From Microbacterium sp. Root553 (GTDB taxonomy: Bacteria; Actinomycetota; Actinomycetes; Actinomycetales; Microbacteriaceae): 64,000 nucleotides of DNA. Positions within the stretch are counted from its first letter, which is position 1; every line of letters begins with the position of its first letter. The notes beneath the pieces were generated by a model, which saw only the letters and a program-made list of their open reading frames with translations, was not told the DNA's origin and did no database searches. Position numbers and translations under genes: made by a program. The DNA lies in the NCBI RefSeq assembly GCF_001426995.1, contig NZ_LMFY01000002.1:206847-270846 (forward strand). Direction: 5' to 3'. Below are positions 37,083 through 45,106 of the stretch, one piece after another.

Positions 37083-37936
37083 ACGAACAGGAATTCGCGG
37101 AACTCGCGGCAGGAGCGGCACTCGACGCGCTGTCGCCGGACGACCAGCAGCGCTACCACGCCGCTCTCGTCGCGAACCCGCAGTGGCAGGCGATCGCGGA
37201 CGACGACGTCGACACGGCCGGCATGCTCGCATCCGGTGCGGCCCCGGTGGTACCGGGCCCCGGAATCAGGGCTGCGCTGCTCGCACGCATCGCCGAGACG
37301 CCCCAGGACGGCCGGGTCATCGTGTCCGGCTCCGTTCCGGACGCCCTCCCCGAGTCGAACTCAGCCGACACGAAGGACTCAGCCGATGCCGAGGACTCCT
37401 CGTCGGTCGCGGACGAGCTCGAGTCCGACGGCCTCGAGCCCGGCGACCCGCGTGCTGCGGCGTCTCCGAAGGCTCCGCCGCACCGTCTCCGCATCCTCTT
37501 CACACTGGCCGCGTGCCTCGCGCTCCTGGTCGGAGTGGGCATCGGCGCAGTGGCCGTCAACGACTACCTGAACCGCCCCGCGAGCGTCATCGCTCTGCAG
37601 GACATCCAGGCGGCCGGTGACGCGCAGCAGGCGAGTGTTCCGCTGGAGGGCGGCGGCACGGCCACCGCGCACTGGTCGGCGTCGCTCGGCACATCGGTGC
37701 TGGTCACCGACGGCATCCCGTCCCTCGCGGATGGAGAGACCTACGAGCTCTGGTACGTCCGTGGCGACACACCCGTTTCCGCAGGCGTGTTCGACGCCGA
37801 CGGCGGAGAGGCGACGGCCGTTCTCGCCGGCGACATGCACGCCGGTGACGTGATCGCGGTCACCGTGGAGCAGGCCGGCGGCTCGCCGTCCGGTTCGCCG
37901 ACGACGGACCCCGTCGTCGTCATCCCCACGGCCTGA
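37079..37936 (+). CDS. rskA: Anti-sigma-K factor RskA-like membrane protein
   Basis: A 285-residue anti-sigma factor. The N-terminal cytoplasmic zinc-less ASD starts NEQEFAELAAGAALDALSPD, and a Ser/Asp/Glu-rich linker covers about 85-125. One membrane helix lies near 140-160 (FTLAACLALLVGVGIGAVAV), followed by the extracytoplasmic RskA domain with TYELWYVRGD near residue 220. In the mycobacterial system, regulated proteolysis of RskA frees SigK. ATG 37079 overlaps the sigK stop, so sigma and anti-sigma are made in step. It is longer than mycobacterial RskA, mostly through the linker. Confidence 0.92.
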   Translation: MNEQEFAELAAGAALDALSPDDQQRYHAALVANPQWQAIADDDVDTAGMLASGAAPVVPGPGIRAALLARIAETPQDGRVIVSGSVPDALPESNSADTKDSADAEDSSSVADELESDGLEPGDPRAAASPKAPPHRLRILFTLAACLALLVGVGIGAVAVNDYLNRPASVIALQDIQAAGDAQQASVPLEGGGTATAHWSASLGTSVLVTDGIPSLADGETYELWYVRGDTPVSAGVFDADGGEATAVLAGDMHAGDVIAVTVEQAGGSPSGSPTTDPVVVIPTA

Positions 37937-37953
37937 CCCGCGTCGATCGCGCG

Positions 37954-37965
37954 TACCCTGGACTG
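37954..37965 (+). promoter_or_regulatory. Predicted leaderless promoter of the 37966 gene
   Basis: TACCCT (37954-37959) lies 6 nt before ATG 37966; no ribosome site. Confidence 0.55.
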
Positions 37966-38595
37966 ATGCCTGAGCAGTTCTCCCGTCCCGTGCGCCGACC
38001 TTCGAGCGCCTTCGACAACATCGTCGGGGCGCACGACCCTGCGGAGGAGACCCGGATCGCGCATGCGACCGCATCCGCTCTCCTGACCCGTGTGCGCGCG
38101 GACGAGAGCGGAGTGAGCGCCGACAGACTCGTCGCCTTCACCGCGGAGCACGGCATCGACGAGATCGCGGAGTTATGGTCGAAGGCGCCGGCACGGACGC
38201 TGCCCGGCGCGCTGTGGCGGCTGTATCTGCTGCAGCTCGCGATCCACAGCGATCCGCACACGGCAGCGCTGCTGTACGAGCGAGGGCGGGTGGAACTCGC
38301 CTCCGTCGACGCGATCGTCGCGGGTGCCCCCGTTCCCGCGAACCCCGACGAGATCGTCGCCCTGATCGACACCATCCTGCGGGGAGCGTTCCGGGGCGAC
38401 TTCGCCGTCGCTCTCGATCGCGCGGCGTCGTTCTGCCGGGTGCACGCCTCCGGCGCCACGCACACCGCGGACGATTACGAGCTCACCGAGCCGTCGCGAG
38501 CGAGCGAACTGACCACGCGCGCGCTGCGGCTGAGCAGCTACGCTCAGGATCTCACGGCCGCCGCGACGCTCTGGCGATCGGACGCACTGGTCTGA
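37966..38595 (+). CDS. Conserved hypothetical protein
   Basis: A 209-residue soluble, mostly helical protein without signal or membrane segments. Notable parts are an N-terminal SRPVRRPSSAFDNIVGAHDPAEE stretch (broken here: residues 6-28), several Leu/Ala-rich helices, a Cys in ASFCRVHASG, and a C-terminal segment ending WRSDALV. The codon pattern and its own promoter indicate a real gene. I do not recognise a domain. Neighbours (rskA upstream, a candidate small RNA and pabC downstream) give no functional clue. Confidence 0.8.
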   Translation: MPEQFSRPVRRPSSAFDNIVGAHDPAEETRIAHATASALLTRVRADESGVSADRLVAFTAEHGIDEIAELWSKAPARTLPGALWRLYLLQLAIHSDPHTAALLYERGRVELASVDAIVAGAPVPANPDEIVALIDTILRGAFRGDFAVALDRAASFCRVHASGATHTADDYELTEPSRASELTTRALRLSSYAQDLTAAATLWRSDALV

Positions 38596-38621
38596 GGTCT
38601 CCCTGGCGAATCGCCGGGGGA

Positions 38622-38708
38622 AGGATAAGACCGGGCCGCAAGAACGCCTCTCGGCGGAAGGCCGCTCGCAGCGGCAAAAATTGGAGCCCGGGGTTATGCG
38701 GCCCGGCC
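38622..38708 (-). ncRNA. Candidate small structured RNA, minus strand
   Basis: The 168-bp gap between the 37966 gene and pabC is not empty. CCGGGCCGCA (38631-38640) and TGCGGCCCGG (38697-38706) are exact 10-bp complements enclosing two hairpins: CGCC/GGCG (38645-38656) and GCCGC/GCGGC (38661-38675). On the minus strand an extended -10, TGTTACACT, has TACACT at 38719-38714. It would start RNA at about 38708, right at the outer stem, and TCTTATCCTT follows the closing strand as a terminator-like tail. The predicted RNA is about 87 nt. I match it to no known family; SRP, tmRNA and RNase P signatures are absent. Confidence 0.5.
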
Positions 38709-38751
38709 ATTCCAGTGTAACAAGATCGCTGCGGGTCTATTCCCGGGGCTC

Positions 38752-38763
38752 TAGGCTCGGACC
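38752..38763 (+). promoter_or_regulatory. Predicted leaderless promoter of pabC
   Basis: TAGGCT (38752-38757) is followed by 6 nt and the ATG at 38764. Confidence 0.62.
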
Positions 38764-39648
38764 ATGACCCGGCGCTTCGCTCTGATGATCGACCCCGCAG
38801 CATCCGACGTCGTCCGCGCGGACTTCGCCGACACGTTCACCCTCGTCGATGCGGCGGCGCCTGCGCTGAGCGTCGGCGAGCTGAGCACGCAGCGCGGAGA
38901 CGGGGTCTTCGAATCGATCGGCGTGATCGACGGACATGCCCAGGAGGTCGTGCCGCATCTGGAGCGGCTCGCGCACTCCGCGGCACTGTGCGATCTGCCC
39001 CTCCCGAACCACGCGCAGTGGCGCCAGGCCATCGAGCGCGCCGCGGAGCACTGCGAGGCGGGCGAGTACGTCATCAAGCTCATCCTCAGCCGGGGAGTGG
39101 AGCACGGCCCGACTCCGACCGCGTGGGTGACGGCGGCACCGGCATCGGACTTCTCCGAGGTGCGCGAGCGGGGCGTCCGCGTGGTGACGCTCGACCGCGG
39201 ATACGACCTCGATGTCGCCGCGAATGCGCCCTGGCTGCTGCTCGGAGCCAAGACCCTCTCGTATGCCGTCAACATGGCCGCACTGCGCGAGGCGCACCGG
39301 CGGGGCGCCGACGACGCGATCTTCCTGTCGCGCGACGGCTTCGTGCTGGAGGCGCCGACGGCATCGCTGATCCTGCGCCTGGGCGATCGCTTCGTGACGC
39401 CCGCGCCGAACGGCGGAATCCTGCACGGCACGACGCAGCTCAGCGTCTACGAGTATCTGGCGGATCGCGGCCTCGCCGCGGAGTATGCGCGGGTCCCGGC
39501 ATCCGACCTGCCTCGTGCGGATGCCGCGTGGCTCGTCTCGAGCGTGCGCCTGGCCGCTCCGATCACCGCCGTCGACGGGGTCGAGCTGCCGGTCGACCAC
39601 GATCTCACCGCCGACCTCAACCGCTACCTGCTCTCGCCGCGCGACTGA
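38764..39648 (+). CDS. pabC: Aminodeoxychorismate lyase (class IV aminotransferase)
   Basis: PLP enzyme predicted to split 4-amino-4-deoxychorismate into p-aminobenzoate and pyruvate for folate. It is 294 residues long. GDGVFESIGV (near residue 45) and the PLP Lys163 in GAKTLSYAVNMAA mark the fold-type IV family, followed by EAPTASLILRLGD and GTTQLSVYEYL. D-amino-acid and branched-chain aminotransferases share the fold. The lyase call rests on overall pattern and length, so it is good but not certain. Confidence 0.82.
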   Translation: MTRRFALMIDPAASDVVRADFADTFTLVDAAAPALSVGELSTQRGDGVFESIGVIDGHAQEVVPHLERLAHSAALCDLPLPNHAQWRQAIERAAEHCEAGEYVIKLILSRGVEHGPTPTAWVTAAPASDFSEVRERGVRVVTLDRGYDLDVAANAPWLLLGAKTLSYAVNMAALREAHRRGADDAIFLSRDGFVLEAPTASLILRLGDRFVTPAPNGGILHGTTQLSVYEYLADRGLAAEYARVPASDLPRADAAWLVSSVRLAAPITAVDGVELPVDHDLTADLNRYLLSPRD

Positions 39649-39700
39649 GCCGTTCGCGGGCTGCAGCAGAGGTTCATCGCACCACTGCGGGCACCGCTTA

Positions 39701-39751
39701 GGCCCCACGACGACGACACGCCGTGGGGCCACAGGGCCGCACGGCGTGTCG
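39701..39751. terminator. Overlapping alternative hairpins between convergent pabC and pstB
   Basis: GGCCCCACG/CGTGGGGCC (39701-39730) and CGACACGCCGT/ACGGCGTGTCG (39714-39751) share bases, so only one can form at a time. The likely role is one terminator for each direction. The rest of the 182-bp gap shows nothing. Confidence 0.7.
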
Positions 39752-39830
39752 AGCCTCCTGCTCCGACGTCGTGCCCGCGAGACGCGGACCGGACGGTGGA
39801 GAACCCCGGAGGGGAGGGCGGGGGAGCGGA

Positions 39831-40610
39831 TTATCCGAAGCGTCCCGAGACGTAGTCCTCAGTGGCCTGCACGGAGGGCGTCGTGAACATGGTGCGGGTG
39901 TCGTCGTACTCGATGAGCTTGCCGGGCTTGCCGGTGCCGGCGATGTTGAAGAACGCCGTCTTGTCGGAGACGCGGCTCGCCTGCTGCATGTTGTGCGTCA
40001 CGATCACGACCGTGTACTGGGTCTTGATCTCGGCGATCAGCTCCTCGATCGCAAAGGTCGAGATCGGGTCGAGGGCCGAGCACGGCTCGTCCATGAGGAT
40101 CACGTCAGGCGAGACGGCGATCGCGCGGGCGATGCACAGACGCTGCTGCTGTCCACCGGAGAGTCCGGATCCCGGGCGGTCGAGACGGTCCTTGACCTCG
40201 TTCCACAGGTTCGCGCCGCGCAGCGACTTCTCGACGAGGGCGTCCTGATCGCTCTTCGCCATGCGCGTGTTGTTCAGCTTCACGCCGGCGAGCACGTTCT
40301 CCTTGATCGACATGGTCGGGAAGGGGTTCGGACGCTGGAAGACCATGCCGACCTGGCGACGCACCAGCACGGGGTCGACGCCGGTGCCGTAGAGGTTCTT
40401 GCCGTCGATCAGCACCTCGCCCTCGACGCGTGCGCCGGGGATGACCTCGTGCATGCGGTTGAGGGTGCGGAGGAAGGTGGACTTGCCGCAGCCGGACGGG
40501 CCGATGAACGCCGTCACGGTGTTGGGCTTGATGTCGATGCTGACGCCTTCGACAGCGAGGAAGTCGCTGTAGTAGACGTTGAGGTCGTTGACTTCGATGC
40601 TCTTGGACAC
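39831..40610 (-). CDS. pstB: Phosphate ABC transporter ATP-binding protein
   Basis: Energises high-affinity phosphate import. It is 259 residues, with Walker [10 protein letters not shown] (37-45), Q-loop [10 protein letters not shown], signature [14 protein letters not shown], Walker [14 protein letters not shown] and the switch His in VTHNMQQA. The NPFP and CSALDP variants are PstB hallmarks. It is the last gene of pstS-C-A-B, 46 bp after pstA. Confidence 0.97.
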   Translation of the reverse strand: MSKSIEVNDLNVYYSDFLAVEGVSIDIKPNTVTAFIGPSGCGKSTFLRTLNRMHEVIPGARVEGEVLIDGKNLYGTGVDPVLVRRQVGMVFQRPNPFPTMSIKENVLAGVKLNNTRMAKSDQDALVEKSLRGANLWNEVKDRLDRPGSGLSGGQQQRLCIARAIAVSPDVILMDEPCSALDPISTFAIEELIAEIKTQYTVVIVTHNMQQASRVSDKTAFFNIAGTGKPGKLIEYDDTRTMFTTPSVQATEDYVSGRFG

Positions 40611-40656
40611 GGGAGATCCTTCTTGTTCAGTCAGTCAGTCAGTCGGGTGTGTCGGC

Positions 40657-41760
40657 TCAGCGGCCGTTGATCTTGGGTGCGAACACCTTGGCGATGATGC
40701 GAGCCAGCAGGTTCAGCACCATCACGATGACGATGAGGGTGAGAGCCGCAGCCCACGCCCGATCGAGGTAGGCGTCGACGGGGATGCCGGGGTATTTCGC
40801 CTGCATGTACGAGAACACCGGCAGAGTCGCCATCTGCCCGCTGAACATGTTGAGGTTCATACCCTGCACGATGCCGACGGTGAGCAGCAGCGGCGCGGTC
40901 TCGCCGATGACGCGGGAGATGGCCAGCATCACGCTGGTGAGGATGCCGGCGATCGCGGTCGGCAGCACGACCTTGATGATCGTCAGCCACTTCGGCACGC
41001 CGAGGGCGTAGGCGGCCTCGCGCAGCTCGTTCGGGACGATGCGGAGCAGCTCTTCCGATCCACGCACCACGACGGGGATCATCAGCACCGACAGGGCGAG
41101 CGAGCCCATGATGCCCATCCGGGTTCCCGGACCGACGATCAGGGAGAACACCGAGTAGATGAACAGACCGGCGACGATCGACGGGATGCCGGTCATGACA
41201 TCGACGAGGAAGGTGATGCCGCGGGCGAGCTTGCGTCCTTCGCCGTACTCGACCAGGTAGATCGAGGTCATCAGGCCGATCGGCACCGAGATCACGGTCG
41301 CACCGAGGGTGATCAGGAGCGTTCCCCAGATGGCGTGCACGGCGCCGCCGCCCTCGCCGACGATGTTGCGCATCGAGAAGCTGAAGAATTCGCCGTCGAA
41401 GCGCATCAGGCCGTTGACGACCACGGTGTACAGCAGCGAGATGAGGGGGAGCAGTGCGACCACGAAGGCGCCGGAGACCAGCGCGGTCATGAGGCGGTCG
41501 ATCGCGTGGCGGCGGCTCTCGACGACGGTCGAGATCACCATGATCAGCGCCATGTAGAAGATCAGGCCGACGACGAGGGTGAGCGCGATGTTGAAGTCGG
41601 CCGGGTCGTTGCCCACGTTGACGAACGCGAAGATCGTCGCGGACACGACGAACGCGACCAGCAGCAGCGCCCACGGCGCCCACTTCGGCAGGTGCCCGGC
41701 CGACGTGCTGTGGGTGGGAGCGGCCACCGAGGAGGGCGAGGGGGTGAGTGTGGTTGTCAT
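40657..41760 (-). CDS. pstA: Phosphate ABC transporter permease PstA
   Basis: Inner-membrane permease of the phosphate importer. It has 367 residues and about six helices; the cytoplasmic EAA loop is in LREAAYALGVPKWLTIIKVVLPTAIAG. An N-terminal Thr/Ser/Pro-rich extension of about 35 residues precedes the first helix. ATG 41760 is one base from the end of pstC, so the pair is coupled; an upstream in-frame ATG lies within pstC. Confidence 0.95.
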   Translation of the reverse strand: MTTTLTPSPSSVAAPTHSTSAGHLPKWAPWALLLVAFVVSATIFAFVNVGNDPADFNIALTLVVGLIFYMALIMVISTVVESRRHAIDRLMTALVSGAFVVALLPLISLLYTVVVNGLMRFDGEFFSFSMRNIVGEGGGAVHAIWGTLLITLGATVISVPIGLMTSIYLVEYGEGRKLARGITFLVDVMTGIPSIVAGLFIYSVFSLIVGPGTRMGIMGSLALSVLMIPVVVRGSEELLRIVPNELREAAYALGVPKWLTIIKVVLPTAIAGILTSVMLAISRVIGETAPLLLTVGIVQGMNLNMFSGQMATLPVFSYMQAKYPGIPVDAYLDRAWAAALTLIVIVMVLNLLARIIAKVFAPKINGR

Positions 41761-41761
41761 G

Positions 41762-42730
41762 TCAGTTGGCTCCCGAGAACTCGGCACGGCGCGAGACGAT
41801 CCAGCGGGCGACGAAGTTGACCGCGAAGGTGACGATGAAGAGGATCAGACCCGCGGCGATGAGCGTGTTGACGCCCTCGTCGTGGGCTTCGGGGAACCGC
41901 AGGGCGATGATCGCGGGGATCGTCGTCGGGTTCTCCGGGTTGATCAGGTTGAACGTGATGATGCCGAGGGGGGAGAGCACGAGCGTCACGGCCATGGTCT
42001 CGCCCAGCGCACGGCCGAGGCCGAGCATCGCGCCCGACACCATGCCGCTGCGGGCGAAGGGCAGCACGGCCATCCTGACCATCTCCCAGCGCGTCGCGCC
42101 GAGGGCCAGGGCGGCCTCCTCGTGGAGCTTCGGTGTCTGCAGGAAGACCTCGCGGCAGATGGCGGTCATGATGGGCAGGATCATCACGGCGAGGACGAGG
42201 GATGCCGTGAGGATCGTCTTGCCGGTGCCCGAGGGCGTTCCGCTGAAGATCGGGATCCACCCGAGGTGCTCGTTCAGCCACTTGTAGAAGGGCACGAGCA
42301 TCGGGGCGAAGGTGAGCGCGCCCCAGAGGCCGAACACGACCGACGGCACAGCGGCCAGCAGATCGATGATGTAGCCGAGGAAGCCGGCGAGCCTGCGGGG
42401 GGCGTAATGCGAGATGAAGAGCGCGATGCCGATGGCGATCGGAGCGGCGATGACGAGGGCGATGAGGCTCGACCACAGCGTGCCGAAGACGAACGGCCAG
42501 ACCCACGAGAGGAACGACTGGCCCGCGAGGATGTGATTGTCCGACGTGTCCGCCGACAGGGCGGGGATCGACTGCACGATCAGGAACAGCGCCACCGCGG
42601 CGAGGGTGACGAGGATGATGATCCCGGCGGCCAGCGCGGTGCCCGAGAAGACCAGGTCACCCCGTCGGCGCAGCGTGTGGGGTGTGCCGGGTGAACGGGT
42701 GGTATCGGGACCCGTTGTGGTTGTGGTCAT
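41762..42730 (-). CDS. pstC: Phosphate ABC transporter permease PstC
   Basis: The second permease subunit: 322 residues, about six helices, EAA loop in LHEEAALALGATRWEMVRMAVLP. The start ATG 42730 has GGAG about 9 nt upstream on the minus strand and begins MTTTTTGPDTT; the much longer open frame upstream runs into the pstS-pstC hairpin and is rejected. A long periplasmic loop (about residues 95-150) is typical of PstC. Confidence 0.95.
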   Translation of the reverse strand: MTTTTTGPDTTRSPGTPHTLRRRGDLVFSGTALAAGIIILVTLAAVALFLIVQSIPALSADTSDNHILAGQSFLSWVWPFVFGTLWSSLIALVIAAPIAIGIALFISHYAPRRLAGFLGYIIDLLAAVPSVVFGLWGALTFAPMLVPFYKWLNEHLGWIPIFSGTPSGTGKTILTASLVLAVMILPIMTAICREVFLQTPKLHEEAALALGATRWEMVRMAVLPFARSGMVSGAMLGLGRALGETMAVTLVLSPLGIITFNLINPENPTTIPAIIALRFPEAHDEGVNTLIAAGLILFIVTFAVNFVARWIVSRRAEFSGAN

Positions 42731-42780
42731 CGGAGCGACTCCAGGCTCTGAGGGACTTTCAGGGTTTTCATGCGGGTGCC

Positions 42781-42818
42781 CCCGGGTGTCGGTCGAGTCC
42801 TCTCGACCGACACCCGGG
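42781..42818 (-). terminator. 17-bp hairpin between pstS and pstC (attenuator)
   Basis: CCCGGGTGTCGGTCGAG (42781-42797) and CTCGACCGACACCCGGG (42802-42818) pair perfectly around a TCCT loop. It would stop or stabilise most mRNA after pstS, letting the binding protein exceed the permease subunits. Confidence 0.85.
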
Positions 42819-42857
42819 GGCGTCGGACCGGAGCTCAGCCGTGGGCTGAGCCGTCGG

Positions 42858-43961
42858 TCACTTCGTGACGATCGCGTCGATCGCGGTGCTGATCTGGTCG
42901 CGCAGGCTGTCCGAGATCGGCGCGCTGCCGGCAGCCTCGGCGGCTGCATCCTGACCCTCGGCCGAGGAGACGTACTCGAAGTACGCCTTCACGAGGCCGG
43001 CGGTCTCGGCGTCGTCGTAGTCGACGCAGCCGATGAGGTACGAGACGAGCGCGATCGGGTACGAGCCGGCGGGTGCGGCGGCCGGGTCGACGGCGAACGC
43101 GAGGTCGTGGTCCGAGCGGCCCTCCTCGAGCGGCGATGCCTCGACGAGCGCTGCGGCGGCGTCTGCCGAGTAGGGGACGTAGTCGCCCTCGACCTCGACG
43201 GCCACCTGGCCGAGCTCCGAGGTGCGCGACGCGTCAGCGAAGCCGATGTAGCCGGAGCCGTTGGTGATCGCATCGACGACTCCCGAGGTGCCGTCTCCGG
43301 CCTCGCCCGTCTGAAGCGGCCACTCGTCGCTGGCCTCGTAGGTCCACACGTCGGGGGCGACGGCGCTGAGGTACTTGGTGAAGGTCTCCTGCGTGCCCGA
43401 GGGGTCCGAGCGGTGCACGGTGACGATCGCCTGGTCGGGAAGGTCGACGCCCTCGTTCTGCGAGGCGATGGCCGGGTCGTTCCACTGGGTGATCGTGCCG
43501 GCGAAGATCTTGGCGATGGTCTCGCCGTCGAGGTTCAGCTCGTCGATTCCGTCGAGGTTGAAGGCCACGGCGACGGGCGAGATGTAGACCGGGATCTCGA
43601 CGATCTCGTCGGATGCGCAGGAGCCGAAGCCGCCCTTGGCGATCTCGTCGGCGTTGAACGCGCGGTCGGAGCCGATGAAGTTGGAGGAGCCGGCGATGAA
43701 GTTCTCGCGGCCGGTGCCCGAGCCCGTCGCGGTGTAGTTCACCGTGGTGTCGGGGTTGGCGGTCTGGAACGCGGCGACCCAGGACTGCTGGGCGGCCTCC
43801 TGCGAGGAGGCGCCGGTGGCCTCGATGGTGCCGGAGAGGGTGGAGTCGGTGGGGGCGTCGGTGGAGCCGCCGGTGCCGCCTTCGTTCGCGGCACAGCCGG
43901 CGAGTGCGAGAGCGGCGACGGCGCCGATGGCGCCGATACGTGCGATTCGGGAGATCTTCAC
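42858..43961 (-). CDS. pstS: Phosphate-binding lipoprotein PstS
   Basis: High-affinity phosphate-binding protein anchored outside the membrane. The GTG start at 43961 has AAGGA upstream. The signal peptide ends in lipobox LAGC (Cys23), followed by a Gly/Thr-rich spacer. Phosphate ligands appear in ATGASSQ, GSGTGRENF, SDRAF and HRSDPSGTQETFTKYL. Length is 367. It is first in the operon, under a PHO-box promoter, and separated from pstC by a strong hairpin. Confidence 0.96.
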   Translation of the reverse strand: MKISRIARIGAIGAVAALALAGCAANEGGTGGSTDAPTDSTLSGTIEATGASSQEAAQQSWVAAFQTANPDTTVNYTATGSGTGRENFIAGSSNFIGSDRAFNADEIAKGGFGSCASDEIVEIPVYISPVAVAFNLDGIDELNLDGETIAKIFAGTITQWNDPAIASQNEGVDLPDQAIVTVHRSDPSGTQETFTKYLSAVAPDVWTYEASDEWPLQTGEAGDGTSGVVDAITNGSGYIGFADASRTSELGQVAVEVEGDYVPYSADAAAALVEASPLEEGRSDHDLAFAVDPAAAPAGSYPIALVSYLIGCVDYDDAETAGLVKAYFEYVSSAEGQDAAAEAAGSAPISDSLRDQISTAIDAIVTK

Positions 43962-44012
43962 TGTGGATCCTTCGATCTTGGAGGGGTGGGGCCCGGTGCA
44001 GGGCACACAGTG

Positions 44013-44067
44013 ACGCTAGGTGCGGCGGTTAACGAGACTCTCCCGCACAGGTGAACGGAAGGTGAAC
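44013..44067 (-). promoter_or_regulatory. pstS promoter and PHO box
   Basis: On the minus strand, GTTCACC occurs twice with an exact 11-nt period (44067-44061 and 44056-44050), the pattern of actinobacterial PhoP/RegX3-type PHO boxes. TAGCGT (44018-44013) downstream is the likely -10, with a start near 44006. Phosphate-starvation activation is expected. Confidence 0.82.
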
Positions 44068-44128
44068 GGCGGTCGACTCTCTGGGGCGGGATACCGCGCC
44101 CATCCGCGGAATCCCGCCGGAGTCGGGG

Positions 44129-45106
44129 TCAGACCTTGGGGATGTGCGTCTCGATCGCGATGATCCCGGAGCCCGGATTCGTCGCCGAGAGGTGCACGAC
44201 CGAGAAGGCGGCGGGCTCGAGGGCGGCGGCGCTGCTCACGTACGATCCGCGGATGGTGCCGGTGGCGAGCGCGAGCTCGGTGAGGATGCCGGGGAGCACC
44301 GGTCCGTGGCTGCACAGCACCGCGGGCTTTCCCGAGCGGACGCGGCGGCCGACCACGGAGCGGAGGTCGTCGCGACCCTCCTCCCAGGCATCCTGACTGA
44401 TCGCCTCGGTCTTGACCTTCTTGCGGTCGAGGGCGGCGGCCAGCGGGGTGACGGTCTGCACGCACCGCACCGCGTCGCTGGTCACGATCCTTCGCACGCC
44501 GAAGGCGCGCAGCGGTCCGACGATCGAGGACGCCTGGTGCTGGCCGCGCTCCGTCAGCGGACGCGCGGCATCCGCCCCGTCCCAGTCCGAACGGGACAGC
44601 GCCTTCGCATGACGCAGTGCGATCACGGGGAAGGTGCGCAGGACGCCGTCATCGACGAGATTCGCGAAGAAATCGAGGATCTCGAGGTCGACCGGGTAGC
44701 TCAGACGGGCACGCGCCTTCTTGATGCTGACCCACTCGAGGGCGGCGATCTCGCGATTGGGCACGAAGGTGGAGGCGCGGATGGCTTCGGCCGTGGCCTC
44801 GGCCGCCCAGTAGTGCACGACCTTCTGCTTCTTCGACGGCAGGTGGTACCGGCTGACCCCGACCGGGACGCCGAGAGACACCCGGATGCCGGTCTCCTCG
44901 TGCACTTCGCGCACGGCGGTCTCCGCGAGCATCTCGCCCGGGTCGACCTTGCCCTTGGGCAGAGTGATGTCCCGGTACTTCGTGCGGTGGATGAGCAGGA
45001 TCCGCAGCTTGCCGTCGATCAGGCGCCAGACGACGGCGCCGGCCGCGTAGACGGCCTTGTCCGTCCACTTCGACCCCGCCGCCTGGGCCGTCGACTGCGA
45101 GCTCAT
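44129..45106 (-). CDS. Nudix hydrolase fused to a histidine phosphatase (MutT1-like)
   Basis: A 325-residue two-domain enzyme. The N-terminal Nudix domain has its box at residues 52-74 (G-x5-E-x7-REVHEET-GI). The C-terminal phosphatase has catalytic LRHAKAL, RCVQT and the second His in CSHGPVLPG. Mycobacterial MutT1 has this build and hydrolyses 8-oxo-GTP and diadenosine polyphosphates; the same role is inferred. ATG 45106 overlaps the ppk stop (ATGA), so polyphosphate synthesis and nucleotide cleaning are coupled. Confidence 0.92.
   Translation of the reverse strand: MSSQSTAQAAGSKWTDKAVYAAGAVVWRLIDGKLRILLIHRTKYRDITLPKGKVDPGEMLAETAVREVHEETGIRVSLGVPVGVSRYHLPSKKQKVVHYWAAEATAEAIRASTFVPNREIAALEWVSIKKARARLSYPVDLEILDFFANLVDDGVLRTFPVIALRHAKALSRSDWDGADAARPLTERGQHQASSIVGPLRAFGVRRIVTSDAVRCVQTVTPLAAALDRKKVKTEAISQDAWEEGRDDLRSVVGRRVRSGKPAVLCSHGPVLPGILTELALATGTIRGSYVSSAAALEPAAFSVVHLSATNPGSGIIAIETHIPKV

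Noticed and set aside
38622..38708. SRP (4.5S) RNA at the structured locus
   Set aside because: The length fits, but the conserved GGUCCGGAAGGAAGCA-type apical region is absent on both strands.
38552..38803. 83-codon minus-strand frame over the structured region near 38.7 kb
   Set aside because: It overlaps two plus-strand genes and has no ribosome site. Base pairing explains the region better.
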